The position numbers and the translations under genes were made by a program. This document shows positions 9,358 to 18,361 of a DNA stretch of 64,000 bases, one piece after another. How positions within the stretch are numbered: the first letter of the stretch is position 1; every line of letters begins with the position of its first letter. This stretch comes from Caballeronia sp. SBC1 (GTDB taxonomy: Bacteria; Pseudomonadota; Gammaproteobacteria; Burkholderiales; Burkholderiaceae): positions 1,364,001 to 1,428,000 of the forward strand of contig NZ_CP049157.1 in the NCBI RefSeq assembly GCF_011493005.1. The letters are read 5' to 3'. The notes beneath the pieces are model-generated. The model made no database searches and was not told the origin of the DNA. It saw nothing but the letters and a program-made list of their open reading frames with translations.

Positions 9358-9876
9358 ATGAATGCCAAATGCAAGGTCCTGTTCCTTTGTCGTGCAAATT
9401 CAGCGCGCAGCATCATGGCGGAATCCCTGCTTAGGCAGCTTGCACCTGACAGGTTCGAGGCATTCAGCGCCGGGGTCGAGCCCGCGGATCAAGTCCATCC
9501 GCTGACTATCGCGCAACTTAGCTCGTCAATCGCTGACATCGATATTCTGCAACCGAAAAGTTGGCAGAGATTCGCCGGTGGCGACGCCCCACCTATGGAT
9601 GTAATTGTCGCCCTGTGCGACGAGGCCGATGAGGCACGCGCGCCGAACTTCCCAGGCTCGCCTGTATTTTGCCGATGGACATTTGAAGACCCGCTCGCTG
9701 AGTTTGCGAGCGAGGACCTGCAAATGCAGGCGTTCGAACGGGTTTTCCGTCAAATCCTAAGGCGCATCAGTGTGTTCATTGCGCTTCCCCTGCAATCGAT
9801 GAACGCGGATGAACAAGCGCTCGCAGTGAACGGCCATCTGGAAGCGGGTCGCGGCGGAGCTGACTCCGCGGCATAA
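9358..9876 (+). CDS. ArsC-like low-molecular-weight phosphotyrosine phosphatase family protein
   Basis: A 172-residue cytoplasmic protein with the LMW-PTP P-loop CX5R at Cys11-Arg17 (CRANSAR) and SIMAESLLR after it, as in thioredoxin-coupled arsenate reductases. FCRWTFEDPLAEF corresponds to the family's W.F.DP region with the catalytic Asp. Cysteines in ALCDEADE and VFC could serve a disulfide relay, but their spacing is not the textbook ArsC pair. No arsR, acr3 or arsB gene is near, so arsenate reduction is uncertain. The tail past about residue 140 is low in conservation. Confidence 0.8.
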   Translation: MNAKCKVLFLCRANSARSIMAESLLRQLAPDRFEAFSAGVEPADQVHPLTIAQLSSSIADIDILQPKSWQRFAGGDAPPMDVIVALCDEADEARAPNFPGSPVFCRWTFEDPLAEFASEDLQMQAFERVFRQILRRISVFIALPLQSMNADEQALAVNGHLEAGRGGADSAA

Positions 9877-9916
9877 CCCAAGGCTCGGGCGTGTGAGCAC
9901 CCGCTTCTTGGCAGCT

Positions 9917-10900
9917 CTACGACGAAGCCCGCAATATCTCATGCGCGGCGCACATGTGAAGTCTTTTCTGGTCTTCGAGGTATCTGACAGCTTCTTTCAC
10001 CTCGTCACGCTCACCTAGCTGGAACGAATACTCCCGAAGTAACGTCTCGCTCGTGACGAGGTCGTTAAGCTTGCCGAGTTCGTTCTGCACGGAGGTCAAG
10101 CGCTCTATTGTGGACTGGTGGCTGCGGGCGAGGACCGGCGAAAAGAACTCCAGCAAATACCGAAGTTTTTTTCCCGCGATTCGCACTTCGTGCAGCGCGG
10201 CATACCCGAGGTGTTCCGGTTCTGTTGCTTGACTGACTCGCCTCTTCAGGGCCTTCTCAGCCACCACAACCCGCTCTTCAGCAAACTCGGAGAGAGCTGG
10301 GACCACGGATCGTGAATCTAACTGGTGCGCGGCGCTTGTCAGCGCGCCTTGAAGTATTTCCTCAACGCCCGCACTACGAATTGTTCTGAGGCTAAATGAA
10401 AGGGCGTTGGTCCGATGCTCTTCAACCGCAACGAGTAGCCGCCGCTGCGATAGCTGCTTCGGTTGGTTTACGATGAGAATGTCGCGGAGCACGTCCCAGT
10501 CACGGGTTCTACCCGCAGCATCAGCAAGGTATTTGAACTCGCTCCGCTTGCGTTTGGCATCTTTCTTATCGAGTAGTGGTTCATAAGCCCACCAAAGTGA
10601 ACGTAACCGACGCAGAGCGACCCGAAGTTTATGCAGAGCTTCGGGCTCCGATCTGTCATGCAGCGCGTGGGCGCGGCGTATGGCCTCGGTAGACGTCTGG
10701 GTGGCGAGAAGCACAAACGCAGCGGCCGTGGATGTGTCGGTACTTATTGACTTCGGAAGCGTGTTGTCCTTCCAGGGGTTCAACTCATCCGGTATCAAGG
10801 CGAGCATGGGGGAACTCATCGGGGACGCACTTGGAAAATGCAAGGTGTAAAAGAAGCACCCAGAACGAAGCTGGTTTTCAACAACCTTCCAATAGCGCAC
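9917..10900 (-). CDS. CHAD domain protein
   Basis: A protein of up to 327 residues, most of which is one CHAD domain: alpha-helical, with the conserved HKLRVALRRLRSLWWAYEPLL segment and a second basic repeat, LHEVRIAGKKLRYLLEFF, near residue 240. The paired His/Arg/Lys clusters bind polyphosphate in characterised relatives. No CYTH triphosphatase domain is fused and no ppk or ppx gene is nearby. The GTG at 10900 is the longest start; ATGs at 10819 and 10807 are possible and remove a weakly hydrophobic leader. None has a good ribosome site. Confidence 0.85.
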   Translation of the reverse strand: MRYWKVVENQLRSGCFFYTLHFPSASPMSSPMLALIPDELNPWKDNTLPKSISTDTSTAAAFVLLATQTSTEAIRRAHALHDRSEPEALHKLRVALRRLRSLWWAYEPLLDKKDAKRKRSEFKYLADAAGRTRDWDVLRDILIVNQPKQLSQRRLLVAVEEHRTNALSFSLRTIRSAGVEEILQGALTSAAHQLDSRSVVPALSEFAEERVVVAEKALKRRVSQATEPEHLGYAALHEVRIAGKKLRYLLEFFSPVLARSHQSTIERLTSVQNELGKLNDLVTSETLLREYSFQLGERDEVKEAVRYLEDQKRLHMCAAHEILRASS

Positions 10901-11379
10901 GTCTGGCTGGACGGCGTTACTGACCCGCGGTGAATCCTACAACGGCGGCAGGCAGTATGCCAAGGAGGTCCTATTCTTTTTGATCCGGGGAGATTTCCAT
11001 ATCAATAAGTACTTACGGGCGACATGGCTCGCCGGTAGCGACAAATTTTTTTTCGCACAGCAATGACGGGCGACCGGCATCTCGTCAAAGCGTCATCAAA
11101 CGTTCAGATCGGCTGGCCGGTCACCCACCATCGCCAAAAGAAGATCACCGTCAAGCGAGTAAACCCGACGCGGCCGCGATCTAATTTGAGCCAGGGACTG
11201 AAGGCAGGATTGAAGCAATTCCCTTCAATGACAGTGCGCGCTCGGTTCCGAGCACCGCCCCTCCAATCGCACCGGCATATTGATTGAGCGCGGTGTTTTC
11301 GATAAGCAAGCTTCCAGTCGCAAGCGGCAAGACAAGTCGCGTTTCGGTATTATCCAGTCAACCGAATGGAGTTAAAAAA
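10901..11379. other. Intergenic, no gene recognised
   Basis: This 479-bp divergent region has no convincing coding frame. A frame from 11063 to 11287 shows no protein family and lacks a ribosome site. AT-rich patches around 10970-11055 may hold promoters. Confidence 0.45.
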
Positions 11380-12507
11380 ATGGCTCAGACACTTGGTGTG
11401 GCAATCGTCGGCGCGGGCATGATGGGCGCGGTTCATTCCAGGGCAAGCCGGCTTGCCGGCGCAACGTTGAGAGGCATAGCGGCATCGAGTCCGCAGAGCG
11501 CTAAAGAGGCGGCTGCTCATCTGGGTATCGAACGTGCTTACTCGAACGCCGAGGAGGCGGTCGCTGACCCCGCCGTCGACGTCATTCATATCTGCACGCC
11601 GAATTCCACGCATTACCCGATTGCCATGTCGGCGCTGGCCGCAGGCAAGCATGTGGTGTGCGAAAAGCCCCTTGCAACCCGTCTCGCCGATGCGAAAGCG
11701 CTCGCGGCTGCAGCTCAATCAGCGGGACGAATCGCGGCGGTTCCGTTTGTTTACCGCTATCACCCAATGGTGAGGGAGGCGCGCTCGCTTGTGCAGGACG
11801 GCACCGTAGGGGCGCTTCAACTCATCCACGGAAGTTATTTACAGGACTGGCTGCTCGGGCGCGACGACACGAACTGGCGCGTGGACGCCGCACTGGGCGG
11901 CCCGTCGCGGGCGTTCGCGGACATCGGGTCGCACTGGTGCGATCTGATCGAGTGGATCACCGGTGAACGATTCGAGTCCGTAGTCGCGACACTGCAGACA
12001 ACCATGCCCGACCGTCCAACCGGCACGGTCGGGACGTTTTCGGCTCCTGCTCCAGGCGCGTCTTTAGAAAGGCAGGTGGTGACCACCGAGGACGTAGCTG
12101 GCGCATTGCTTCGGACCACGAATGGTGTACTGACAACCCTTACCGTAAGCCAGGTATCGGCAGGCCGCAAGAACCGCTTGTGGTTCGAACTCGATGGTGC
12201 CCGAGCCAGCCTTGTATTCGATCAAGAGGAGCCGGAACGACTGTGGTTGGGAGAACGGGATTCCACCCGGCTGCTGGTGCGTGACCCGTCACGCGGCAGT
12301 GCCGAGCAACGGCGTCTCGCGACGCTGCCGGCGGGCCACGCACAAGGCTACGCGCAGTGCTTCGAAGCATTTGTCGCCGACACCTACGCGGTGATTCGCG
12401 GTGCAGCGCGCGAAGGCTTGCCGACGTTCGAAGATGGGTATCGCTCGGCTCAGATCATCGACGCGGTGCTTCGATCATCGAAAGCGCGTGCATGGGAGCA
12501 AATCTAG
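11380..12507 (+). CDS. Gfo/Idh/MocA-family oxidoreductase
   Basis: A 375-residue NAD(P)-dependent sugar or cyclitol dehydrogenase. The Rossmann motif GAGMMGAVH is at residues 10-18, the conserved EKPLA near residue 96, and the middle GGPSRAFADIGSHWCDLIEW matches the family's G..D.G.H..D catalytic region. GGAG at 11368-11371 is 8 bases before the chosen ATG; an upstream start at 11284 would add an unrelated leader. It is followed by a 2-hydroxyacid dehydrogenase and a HAD phosphatase on the same strand, suggesting a sugar or sugar-acid pathway whose substrate is not evident. Confidence 0.92.
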   Translation: MAQTLGVAIVGAGMMGAVHSRASRLAGATLRGIAASSPQSAKEAAAHLGIERAYSNAEEAVADPAVDVIHICTPNSTHYPIAMSALAAGKHVVCEKPLATRLADAKALAAAAQSAGRIAAVPFVYRYHPMVREARSLVQDGTVGALQLIHGSYLQDWLLGRDDTNWRVDAALGGPSRAFADIGSHWCDLIEWITGERFESVVATLQTTMPDRPTGTVGTFSAPAPGASLERQVVTTEDVAGALLRTTNGVLTTLTVSQVSAGRKNRLWFELDGARASLVFDQEEPERLWLGERDSTRLLVRDPSRGSAEQRRLATLPAGHAQGYAQCFEAFVADTYAVIRGAAREGLPTFEDGYRSAQIIDAVLRSSKARAWEQI

Positions 12508-12573
12508 TCGCGGTCCACCTTGGAAATCTACTAAAAACCCTGACTGGGGCGCCGCTTCCGATATGGAGTACCC

Positions 12574-13611
12574 ATGACTCAAGCCGTAGACAAAATCCGC
12601 CTGTTCATTGCACCTGCCCCACGTACGGTTGCGGACATTTTCAGTCCCGCCGATCTCGAGCGGCTCCGCGCGCTTGGCGAGGTGTTCATCCACGAAGATG
12701 GTCCCGTGACCGATGAGATATTCGAGCAACACGCTGTCGATGCCCACATCATGGTTGGTCAGTTCGACATGCCGGCCGAGCGGTTGACGCGTGCAGTCAA
12801 CCTGCGAGCGGTCGTCAATGTGGAAGGGAATTTTCTTCCGAACGTGGATTACGCCCAGTGCTTCAGACAGGGTGTTCGCGTTCTGAACGTGAGTCCGGTA
12901 TTTGCTGAACCCGTGGCCGAGGCGGCGCTCGGCATGGCGATCAATCTTGCTCGCGGGATCAGCCATGCGGACAGGCGTTTTCGCAACGGCACGGAGCAAT
13001 ATGGGCTCGATGCGAACAAGGATGCGTTCTCGCTCTATGACGCGCCCGTGGGGTTCATCGGGATGGGTGACCTCGGGCGCGCGATCTTGCCGCTCTTGGC
13101 GCCGTTTCGCGGCGTAGTGAGGGCGTTCGATCCCTGGCTGCCTCCGACCTATATTGAATCGCTCGGATGTGAGCCTGCGTCGCTCGATACGGTACTGCGC
13201 GAGTCGCGGATCGTATTCGTGGTGGCAGGTGCCACGTCGGAAAATCAAGGTTTTCTCACGCGCGAGCGCTTTGCATTGATGCGCAAGGGCGCCGCTTTCA
13301 TCCTGGTGAGCCGCGCCGGCGTTGTGGATTTCGATGCAATGCTCGACGCGGCAGCGGCAGGTCACATCCGCGTTGCAACTGACGTCTTCCCTGAAGAGCC
13401 ACTCGCGCCTGAGCATAGGGCGCGCTCGGTCGACAACATGCTGCTCTCGCCGCACCAGGCCGGCGCGCTTGGCACGGTATTGAGGGACATCGGCCGCCGT
13501 GCGTTGGCTGATATCGAATTGATCGCGCGTGGTTTACCGCCAGTGATGTGCAAGATCGCGCAACCGGAAACGGTTGGCCTGATGCGCAGCAAACCGGTGG
13601 CCAAGAGTTGA
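12574..13611 (+). CDS. D-isomer specific 2-hydroxyacid dehydrogenase
   Basis: A 345-residue NAD-dependent dehydrogenase. The nucleotide-binding GFIGMGDLGRAI is near residue 166. The catalytic triad can be read as Arg in VSRAGVVD, Glu in FPEEPL and His in LLSPHQAG. GGAG lies about 6 bases upstream of the ATG. It begins 66 bp after the oxidoreductase gene and is probably co-transcribed. The reaction is reduction of a 2-keto acid or the reverse; the substrate is not known. Confidence 0.92.
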   Translation: MTQAVDKIRLFIAPAPRTVADIFSPADLERLRALGEVFIHEDGPVTDEIFEQHAVDAHIMVGQFDMPAERLTRAVNLRAVVNVEGNFLPNVDYAQCFRQGVRVLNVSPVFAEPVAEAALGMAINLARGISHADRRFRNGTEQYGLDANKDAFSLYDAPVGFIGMGDLGRAILPLLAPFRGVVRAFDPWLPPTYIESLGCEPASLDTVLRESRIVFVVAGATSENQGFLTRERFALMRKGAAFILVSRAGVVDFDAMLDAAAAGHIRVATDVFPEEPLAPEHRARSVDNMLLSPHQAGALGTVLRDIGRRALADIELIARGLPPVMCKIAQPETVGLMRSKPVAKS

Positions 13612-13684
13612 TCGATGCTGTGTCATATATCGCACTTCGGGCAGGCGCTTCCCGGTTACCTCGGACGCGAGGTATGCTCATGGC

Positions 13685-13828
13685 ATGCCGCTTGAAGTGT
13701 TTAACACGCTTAAACTGCCATACTTTGTGATCGAGTCGCGCAGGCCGCTGGTCGTTTTTCAGGCTCGCGGATCGATAACGCTCAGTGTGGAAGAGGCCTT
13801 GGCCAACGACGCTGCTCGACTTCCTTGA
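13685..13828 (+). CDS. Possible 47-residue protein
   Basis: An ATG preceded by a GAGGT opens a 47-codon frame whose product reads like folded protein (LPYFVIESRRPLVVF, then SITLSVEEALAND). I recognise no family. It could be a small gene or the remnant of a larger one in the gap between the dehydrogenase and the HAD gene. Confidence 0.3.
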   Translation: MPLEVFNTLKLPYFVIESRRPLVVFQARGSITLSVEEALANDAARLP

Positions 13829-13832
13829 ATGA

Positions 13833-14534
13833 TTGCCAGATTACCCACACGGTCCGCTGCTGCTCATGCTGCTTACTCAAGTCGAATTTCACGTATCGTG
13901 TTTTCTGTTCGATATGGACGGAACCTTGCTCAACTCACATGCACCCGTGATCCGGGCGTATACGGACTGGGCGCTTCGACGGGGGCTTGACCCCGATATG
14001 GTTCTGCGCGAATGTCAGGGCCGACGTGTGATCGACACGGTTCGCGCGCTGGCGCCGCCCGGAACGGATATTGAAGCGGATACCGCGGCATTAAAGCAGG
14101 TCGAGCTTGACGACGTGGAGGGGATTGTGGAAATCCCGGGCGCTCGGGATTTACTGATGTCCATCCCCGACGATCGTTGGGCTGTAGTCACGTCGGCGGA
14201 ACGGCCTCTTGCGCTAAGGCGGCTTAAGGCAGCCGGACTACCGATCCCCAAGGTCTTGTTCAGCTCTGATGAGATCACCCGCGGAAAACCTGCGCCGGAT
14301 GGATTCGTTGTGGCTGCGAGAGCATTAGGCGCTGCTCCCGAGCGCGCTGTCGTGTTCGAGGATTCGGCTGCCGGGATTGCAGCGGGACTGGCTGCCCGAT
14401 CCCTGGTCATCGCCATCACTTCAACGTTACCCGTGGCGCAGATCGACGCCTTGGGTCCACGAGGCTATCTTCACGATCTTCGAGGCCTGCACGTTTCGGA
14501 TGACAACGGGGAGATGCGTCTTCGGGTCGCCTGA
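13833..14534 (+). CDS. HAD-superfamily hydrolase (sugar phosphatase type)
   Basis: A haloacid dehalogenase-like phosphatase of about 222-233 residues. Motif I is FLFDMDGTLLNS, motif II is the TSA of VVTSAERPLA, motif III the Lys of RGKPAPDGF, and motif IV is FEDSAAGIAAG. The cap domain between motifs I and II is the small helical type, as in phosphoglycolate, beta-phosphoglucomutase and 2-deoxyglucose-6-phosphate phosphatases. The longest start is a TTG at 13833; the ATG at 13866 is more likely. It probably completes the sugar-acid gene group begun at 11380. Confidence 0.9.
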   Translation: MPDYPHGPLLLMLLTQVEFHVSCFLFDMDGTLLNSHAPVIRAYTDWALRRGLDPDMVLRECQGRRVIDTVRALAPPGTDIEADTAALKQVELDDVEGIVEIPGARDLLMSIPDDRWAVVTSAERPLALRRLKAAGLPIPKVLFSSDEITRGKPAPDGFVVAARALGAAPERAVVFEDSAAGIAAGLAARSLVIAITSTLPVAQIDALGPRGYLHDLRGLHVSDDNGEMRLRVA

Positions 14535-15063
14535 GTAGTGGAGCGGGCGGCTTGAGGTTGTAGAATCGCGCAGACCTCGAGTGCGCTGACGTGTGCGCGC
14601 CGGTTCTTGAAACGAAAATGCGTTTTACCCTCGCAATGCAATTCTGCAGTCGATATTGACCACCACCATGACCATCATGGTCGACATCGCAAACGCAAAC
14701 CCAGCGTCGCCTGCCCCGTTCACGTGGGAGCGGCGCTGCCACTCACGCGGCGCTCGAAGGACTACGCCCGCGGTGCACGGTGACCTTCCTCACTCACGAT
14801 CAATCAATGTGTTTGCTTGAGGTCTTAGGCGGCCTCGAACCATGATTGCGTTGCGTTCGAGTTTCTGATATCGGTCGGCCGTATTCCCATTTTTGCAGAA
14901 TCCGTATTCGAACCGTGGGACCCGTACGGTTCGAATTGCTAAATTATTAGTGAGTGTCGATGCAGCCTCTCAAGACTTGAATGTGCAACGAAGCTCTGAA
15001 GCCATGGCGTCGATAAATCCAATACGCCTGGATTCAATGCACCCCCGTTCCAATGGCCGGCCA
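14535..15063. other. Intergenic with His-rich micro-frame
   Basis: A 529-bp gap without a recognised gene. From a TTG at 14607 a frame of about 58 codons runs through a His-rich stretch (14658-14684: Asp-His-His-His-Asp-His-His), and the DNA there also forms ACCATGA/TCATGGT arms. No biosynthetic gene follows that would suit a histidine leader peptide, so this may be chance. The MipA gene promoter should lie in the right half. Confidence 0.35.
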
Positions 15064-15885
15064 ATGAAAAATCACTCGATCCAAACATGCCTGCACGTCG
15101 TTTTGCTGGCAACGTGCTGTCTGATCGCTCAGGAAAGCCGGGCAGCGTCCTTCGACCTTCCCGGCACGCTTCCCAGCATGGCCGGCGGTGGCATTGGGTC
15201 TACGACGGATTATGCGGGGGCTAAGGACCGCTTTGTCGGTGCTGTGCCGGGAATACGTTATGTGACTGATGGCGGGCGGCTGTTCGAGCTATACGGGCCT
15301 TATGCCCAGTTCGATCTTGGCGGCCTGACAGGGCTGCAATACGGTCCGGCCGTGGAGCTTCGCCTGGGGCGAAGTCATGTTGACGATCCGGTCGTTTCCC
15401 AGATCCACGACGTGCACACGACGGTGGAAGCAGGCGGCTTCGTGGGCTACGAGTACGATAACCAGGGCGCTTTTCCGTATCGCCTGCGGGGCTCCGTGAC
15501 GGTGGTCACCAACGCGGGCATTGTTTATACGGGAGCACGGGTGTCGGTAAACGGCAGCCTCTGGGTGCCCGTGCAGCGGCGCATTTTCGTAGGTGCCGGG
15601 GTGGGCGCGAGCTGGGTTAGCCAGGGATTTAACCAGGTGTACTACGGCGTCACGGAGGAGGACTCCACGCGCAGCGGCCTGCCTGCTTTCAGTCCTTCAG
15701 GAGGACTTGAACAGATGACCGGGTGGCTTGCCGCCATCTACCAGATCGACAAACACTGGTTCGCTGGCGCAATGATTTACTACCAGCGGCTATCAGGCTC
15801 AGCGGCTGACAGTCCGATTGTTACGCAGCGCGGAAACCGGAATCAAATCACGTATGGCGTTGGGGTGGCCTACGCGTTCAAGTGA
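15064..15885 (+). CDS. MipA/OmpV-family outer-membrane protein
   Basis: A 273-residue outer-membrane protein. A signal peptide ends near SRAAS at about residue 28. The mature part begins with a GGGIGSTTDYAGAKD segment and then alternates short aromatic strands ending in YGVGVAYAFK, as in MipA/OmpV beta-barrels. The ATG at 15064 is preferred because the signal peptide starts there; the frame is open upstream to 14893 but codes for no recognisable leader. MipA is a scaffold for murein hydrolases in E. coli, but most relatives are uncharacterised porin-like proteins. Confidence 0.85.
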   Translation: MKNHSIQTCLHVVLLATCCLIAQESRAASFDLPGTLPSMAGGGIGSTTDYAGAKDRFVGAVPGIRYVTDGGRLFELYGPYAQFDLGGLTGLQYGPAVELRLGRSHVDDPVVSQIHDVHTTVEAGGFVGYEYDNQGAFPYRLRGSVTVVTNAGIVYTGARVSVNGSLWVPVQRRIFVGAGVGASWVSQGFNQVYYGVTEEDSTRSGLPAFSPSGGLEQMTGWLAAIYQIDKHWFAGAMIYYQRLSGSAADSPIVTQRGNRNQITYGVGVAYAFK

Positions 15886-15926
15886 CTTTCCAGGATACAT
15901 TCATGCCAGGAATGCCACGCCGCAGC

Positions 15927-16511
15927 TTAAAACCTTCCTTCAATAATTTCGCAATTGGACGGCATGTCCACACATCGGGCAGCGTCATCTGGACTGATTT
16001 CGTTCAGGATGACGCGCACAGCCTGGAGCGTCCAGCCGTGCGTGACGACCAGCACGGTCTGTGGGCTACTGAGCTTCAGGTCAGCGATCAGAGATTGAAC
16101 GCGCGCGAGCATTCCCGTGAAGGGTTCGCCGTCCGCCGTGGCGGTGGTCGCCGGCGCGTGGGCGATGAATCGCTGAAAATCGTCGCCTGGCCTTCCTTCA
16201 AATTCGGCACCAACCCGGTTTTCGTTAGCTAGCCGATTAACGACTTGCGGAACGTTCAATACCTTGTTGGCTAACCATGCTGTTTGCCGCGCGCGCAGAA
16301 ATTCCGAGGTCACGATCAGCTCGATTTTCTCGTCTTTCAGGCGCTCACCTAAGGCCCTGGCCTGCGCTTCTCCCTTCTCGGTCAGATAAAAACCGGTGCG
16401 GGGATTACTGTTGCAAACGCCGCGGACGTTGCACGGATATTCGCCGTGGCGCGCGAAGATGATGCGTTTGGACGCGGTGCTGGGTTCGGACAACCAGTTT
16501 GTTTCGGACAT
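15927..16511 (-). CDS. Histidine phosphatase (phosphoglycerate mutase-like) superfamily protein
   Basis: A 194-residue protein with the catalytic FARHGEYPCN near residue 20, Arg in TSEFLRARQTAW, and the second His in VVTHGWTLQAV. It should be a cytoplasmic phosphatase with unknown substrate. The ATG at 16511 fits the domain boundary. The same frame continues upstream without a stop to 16787 through a remnant of a Na+/H+ antiporter gene, so a fusion product of 286 residues is formally possible. Confidence 0.82.
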   Translation of the reverse strand: MSETNWLSEPSTASKRIIFARHGEYPCNVRGVCNSNPRTGFYLTEKGEAQARALGERLKDEKIELIVTSEFLRARQTAWLANKVLNVPQVVNRLANENRVGAEFEGRPGDDFQRFIAHAPATTATADGEPFTGMLARVQSLIADLKLSSPQTVLVVTHGWTLQAVRVILNEISPDDAARCVDMPSNCEIIEGRF

Positions 16512-16543
16512 GTGGTGAGAAGGGACAAGGAGCTTGGCGCAAT

Positions 16544-16787
16544 TGTACCAACCCAAACTAGCGCCGCCGCCAAGGCGGAAGCGAACCAGGACGAGGCCGG
16601 CCGCGTCGTTAAGCAGGCTTTCTCCCTCGAGGGTAGCCATCAGCTTGCGCGGCAACGCGAGGCGTTCGAGCACGGCCTTGGCCGCGACGGCATCGGGTGG
16701 CAACCTGAGACGCTTGGTTAGCAGTTGCAAGCCGATCATGACGATGAGCGAAAGCAGGACAAGCTTGAATGCGGATACGGAGGACAT
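16544..16787 (-). pseudogene. Remnant of CPA1-type Na+/H+ antiporter with large internal deletion
   Basis: From the ATG at 16787 the translation begins with a normal antiporter first helix (KLVLLSLIVMIGLQLLTKRL), then jumps at a Pro-Pro to DAVAAKAVLERLALPRKL and LEGESLLNDAAGLVL, motifs that lie roughly 100 residues further on in intact NhaP-type proteins. Everything after that, including most of the transport core, is missing. It reads as a gene collapsed by an internal deletion and a 3' truncation, in frame with the phosphatase. The family assignment is from recognised motifs; the size of the loss is estimated. Confidence 0.75.
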
Positions 16788-16807
16788 GGCGCGCGTTGTG
16801 CGGTGCT

Positions 16808-18361
16808 TTACGGTTTGCTGGACCCGCTTCCACTCGGCGAAGCAGGGGGCGCAGTCACCTCGATCCCTGAGCCGGTTCCAACCACCGTACCCTTACCGCG
16901 ACCTTCGTCGAGTGCGGCAATCTTCACCCGAACGCTTCCCTGGTTTTTTGAGTATGCCCATTGTGAATCGTTGGCGAAACAATACAAATATCCTGACGTC
17001 GGTGCGTTGATGGTTGTACCCATCCCGATTCGAAAGAAGCTGGGCTTCGGAGGGACACCCCCGATACTTGGTTGCGCCGGATAGGTGATGGCGCCGCACA
17101 GCTCGAACCAGTTGGCATCGGGAACGCGCTTGAAACCAGTGAGGAGCCGTTGAATAAGGTTGCCCCTTGTCCCGTCGGCGCTGCAAGCATGATGCCCGTC
17201 AAGCCACGACTGGCCCGGCACTACCTGAAACGAATAGCTGACACCCTCTTGCATGAAGACGCCGGTCCAGTTCCATAAAGGGTTGGCGAATATGCGCACT
17301 TCCAGGTCGTTCACCGGGTCTACATTAGGCCGGTAGGGCGCCTGAGAGATGGGAGGATTAGCTTGCCTTGCTAACGCCAGGGCCGATATAGATTCCGAAC
17401 CACGACGGGAATCCTGCTTCAATAATGGAAAGGACCGCGGCCGAAAACCAATCCTCAAATAGAAACTGGTGAGGGAATTGTGCAAGACCCCATGGACGGC
17501 GGAAGATGAAACCGGCTCGGCTTGCGGCAACTGATCGAGCATCTGGGGGCGGAACGTGGCTCCGCACGTTTGCGCTTCCGATATCATCCACCGGAGCGTC
17601 GCATTGGAGAGTCCCGTTTCTTTGTAGCCACCGCCTACGTCGGCATGAACGCCAGGGAACCAGACCTGCGAAACCCGCGCTTCGTCAGTGCCCTCCTCGG
17701 GCGTCCAGAGCGTCGGAAAAAAATTGTCTCTTTGTTCGTCGATCGCCAGTGCCTGAACTGCACGTGCGACTTCTGGTGACAGGGTCGTGTCATGAAACTG
17801 ATATCGATTCTTGAGGATGCCAAACGGATCCAGGATTTCGGGAATGCCTAGTGCGCCGACTGTCTCCCATACGCCGAGAAAGCGGATCTGGGGTGGCGCA
17901 CCATGCAGCGCGCGAAACTTTGCTTGTTGCCGCGCGTTTTTATCTACCAGTGGGTCGAGCCGATATAGCTTCCAGGCTTGCTTGACCAACGGCCAGTCGG
18001 CGCCGCGCGGAAGGCCGCAGTGATGCAACATGCCCACAAGGCTACGCGCGGTGAAAGCGCCCCTGGAGAATCCGACAATATAAATTTCCGCGTCGTCTTC
18101 ATAATGGTCGGAGAGCCATTTATAGGCAATTCGAATGTCGCGCGATAGCCCAGCGCCAATCGCACCGTCAACGAGTCGCCGGAGCCGGCTTTCGTTTGCA
18201 CCAACCCCTGCGTGGTAGTACTTGAGCTGTTCCCCGCCATCGGTATTGTTGTCGCTCAGCGCGTTGAAGAATCGGACGACGTTGGTCGGAACCGGTACGC
18301 CCTGGAATTCATCGCTATCTGAATTCCAGGTGCCATCGCAGCAAACGAAGAGTCGTTTCAT
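16808..18361 (-). CDS. DUF2235 protein (T6SS Tle1-like phospholipase fold)
   Basis: A 517-residue protein starting KRLFVCCDGTWN, the hallmark of DUF2235. The nucleophile elbow is IYIVGFSRGAFTAR with Ser99 as the likely catalytic Ser; Asp in WFPGVHADVGGGY is the second conserved block. Some members are type VI secretion lipase effectors of the Tle1 group; others are unstudied. No VgrG, PAAR or immunity-like gene lies next to it here. The C-terminal third (from about residue 350) has the VNDLEVRIFANPLWNWTG region and no clear family. It sits 20 bp upstream of the antiporter remnant. Confidence 0.82.
   Translation of the reverse strand: MKRLFVCCDGTWNSDSDEFQGVPVPTNVVRFFNALSDNNTDGGEQLKYYHAGVGANESRLRRLVDGAIGAGLSRDIRIAYKWLSDHYEDDAEIYIVGFSRGAFTARSLVGMLHHCGLPRGADWPLVKQAWKLYRLDPLVDKNARQQAKFRALHGAPPQIRFLGVWETVGALGIPEILDPFGILKNRYQFHDTTLSPEVARAVQALAIDEQRDNFFPTLWTPEEGTDEARVSQVWFPGVHADVGGGYKETGLSNATLRWMISEAQTCGATFRPQMLDQLPQAEPVSSSAVHGVLHNSLTSFYLRIGFRPRSFPLLKQDSRRGSESISALALARQANPPISQAPYRPNVDPVNDLEVRIFANPLWNWTGVFMQEGVSYSFQVVPGQSWLDGHHACSADGTRGNLIQRLLTGFKRVPDANWFELCGAITYPAQPSIGGVPPKPSFFRIGMGTTINAPTSGYLYCFANDSQWAYSKNQGSVRVKIAALDEGRGKGTVVGTGSGIEVTAPPASPSGSGSSKP

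Noticed and set aside
9358..9876. Arsenic resistance operon
   Set aside because: Only the ArsC-like protein is present; no ArsR, Acr3 or ArsB gene is found nearby.
12475..13455. 326-codon minus-strand frame
   Set aside because: Antisense of the 2-hydroxyacid dehydrogenase gene; rich in Arg and His and lacking motifs.
14607..14700. Histidine-operon attenuator
   Set aside because: No histidine biosynthesis gene follows and no alternative terminator structure is visible.
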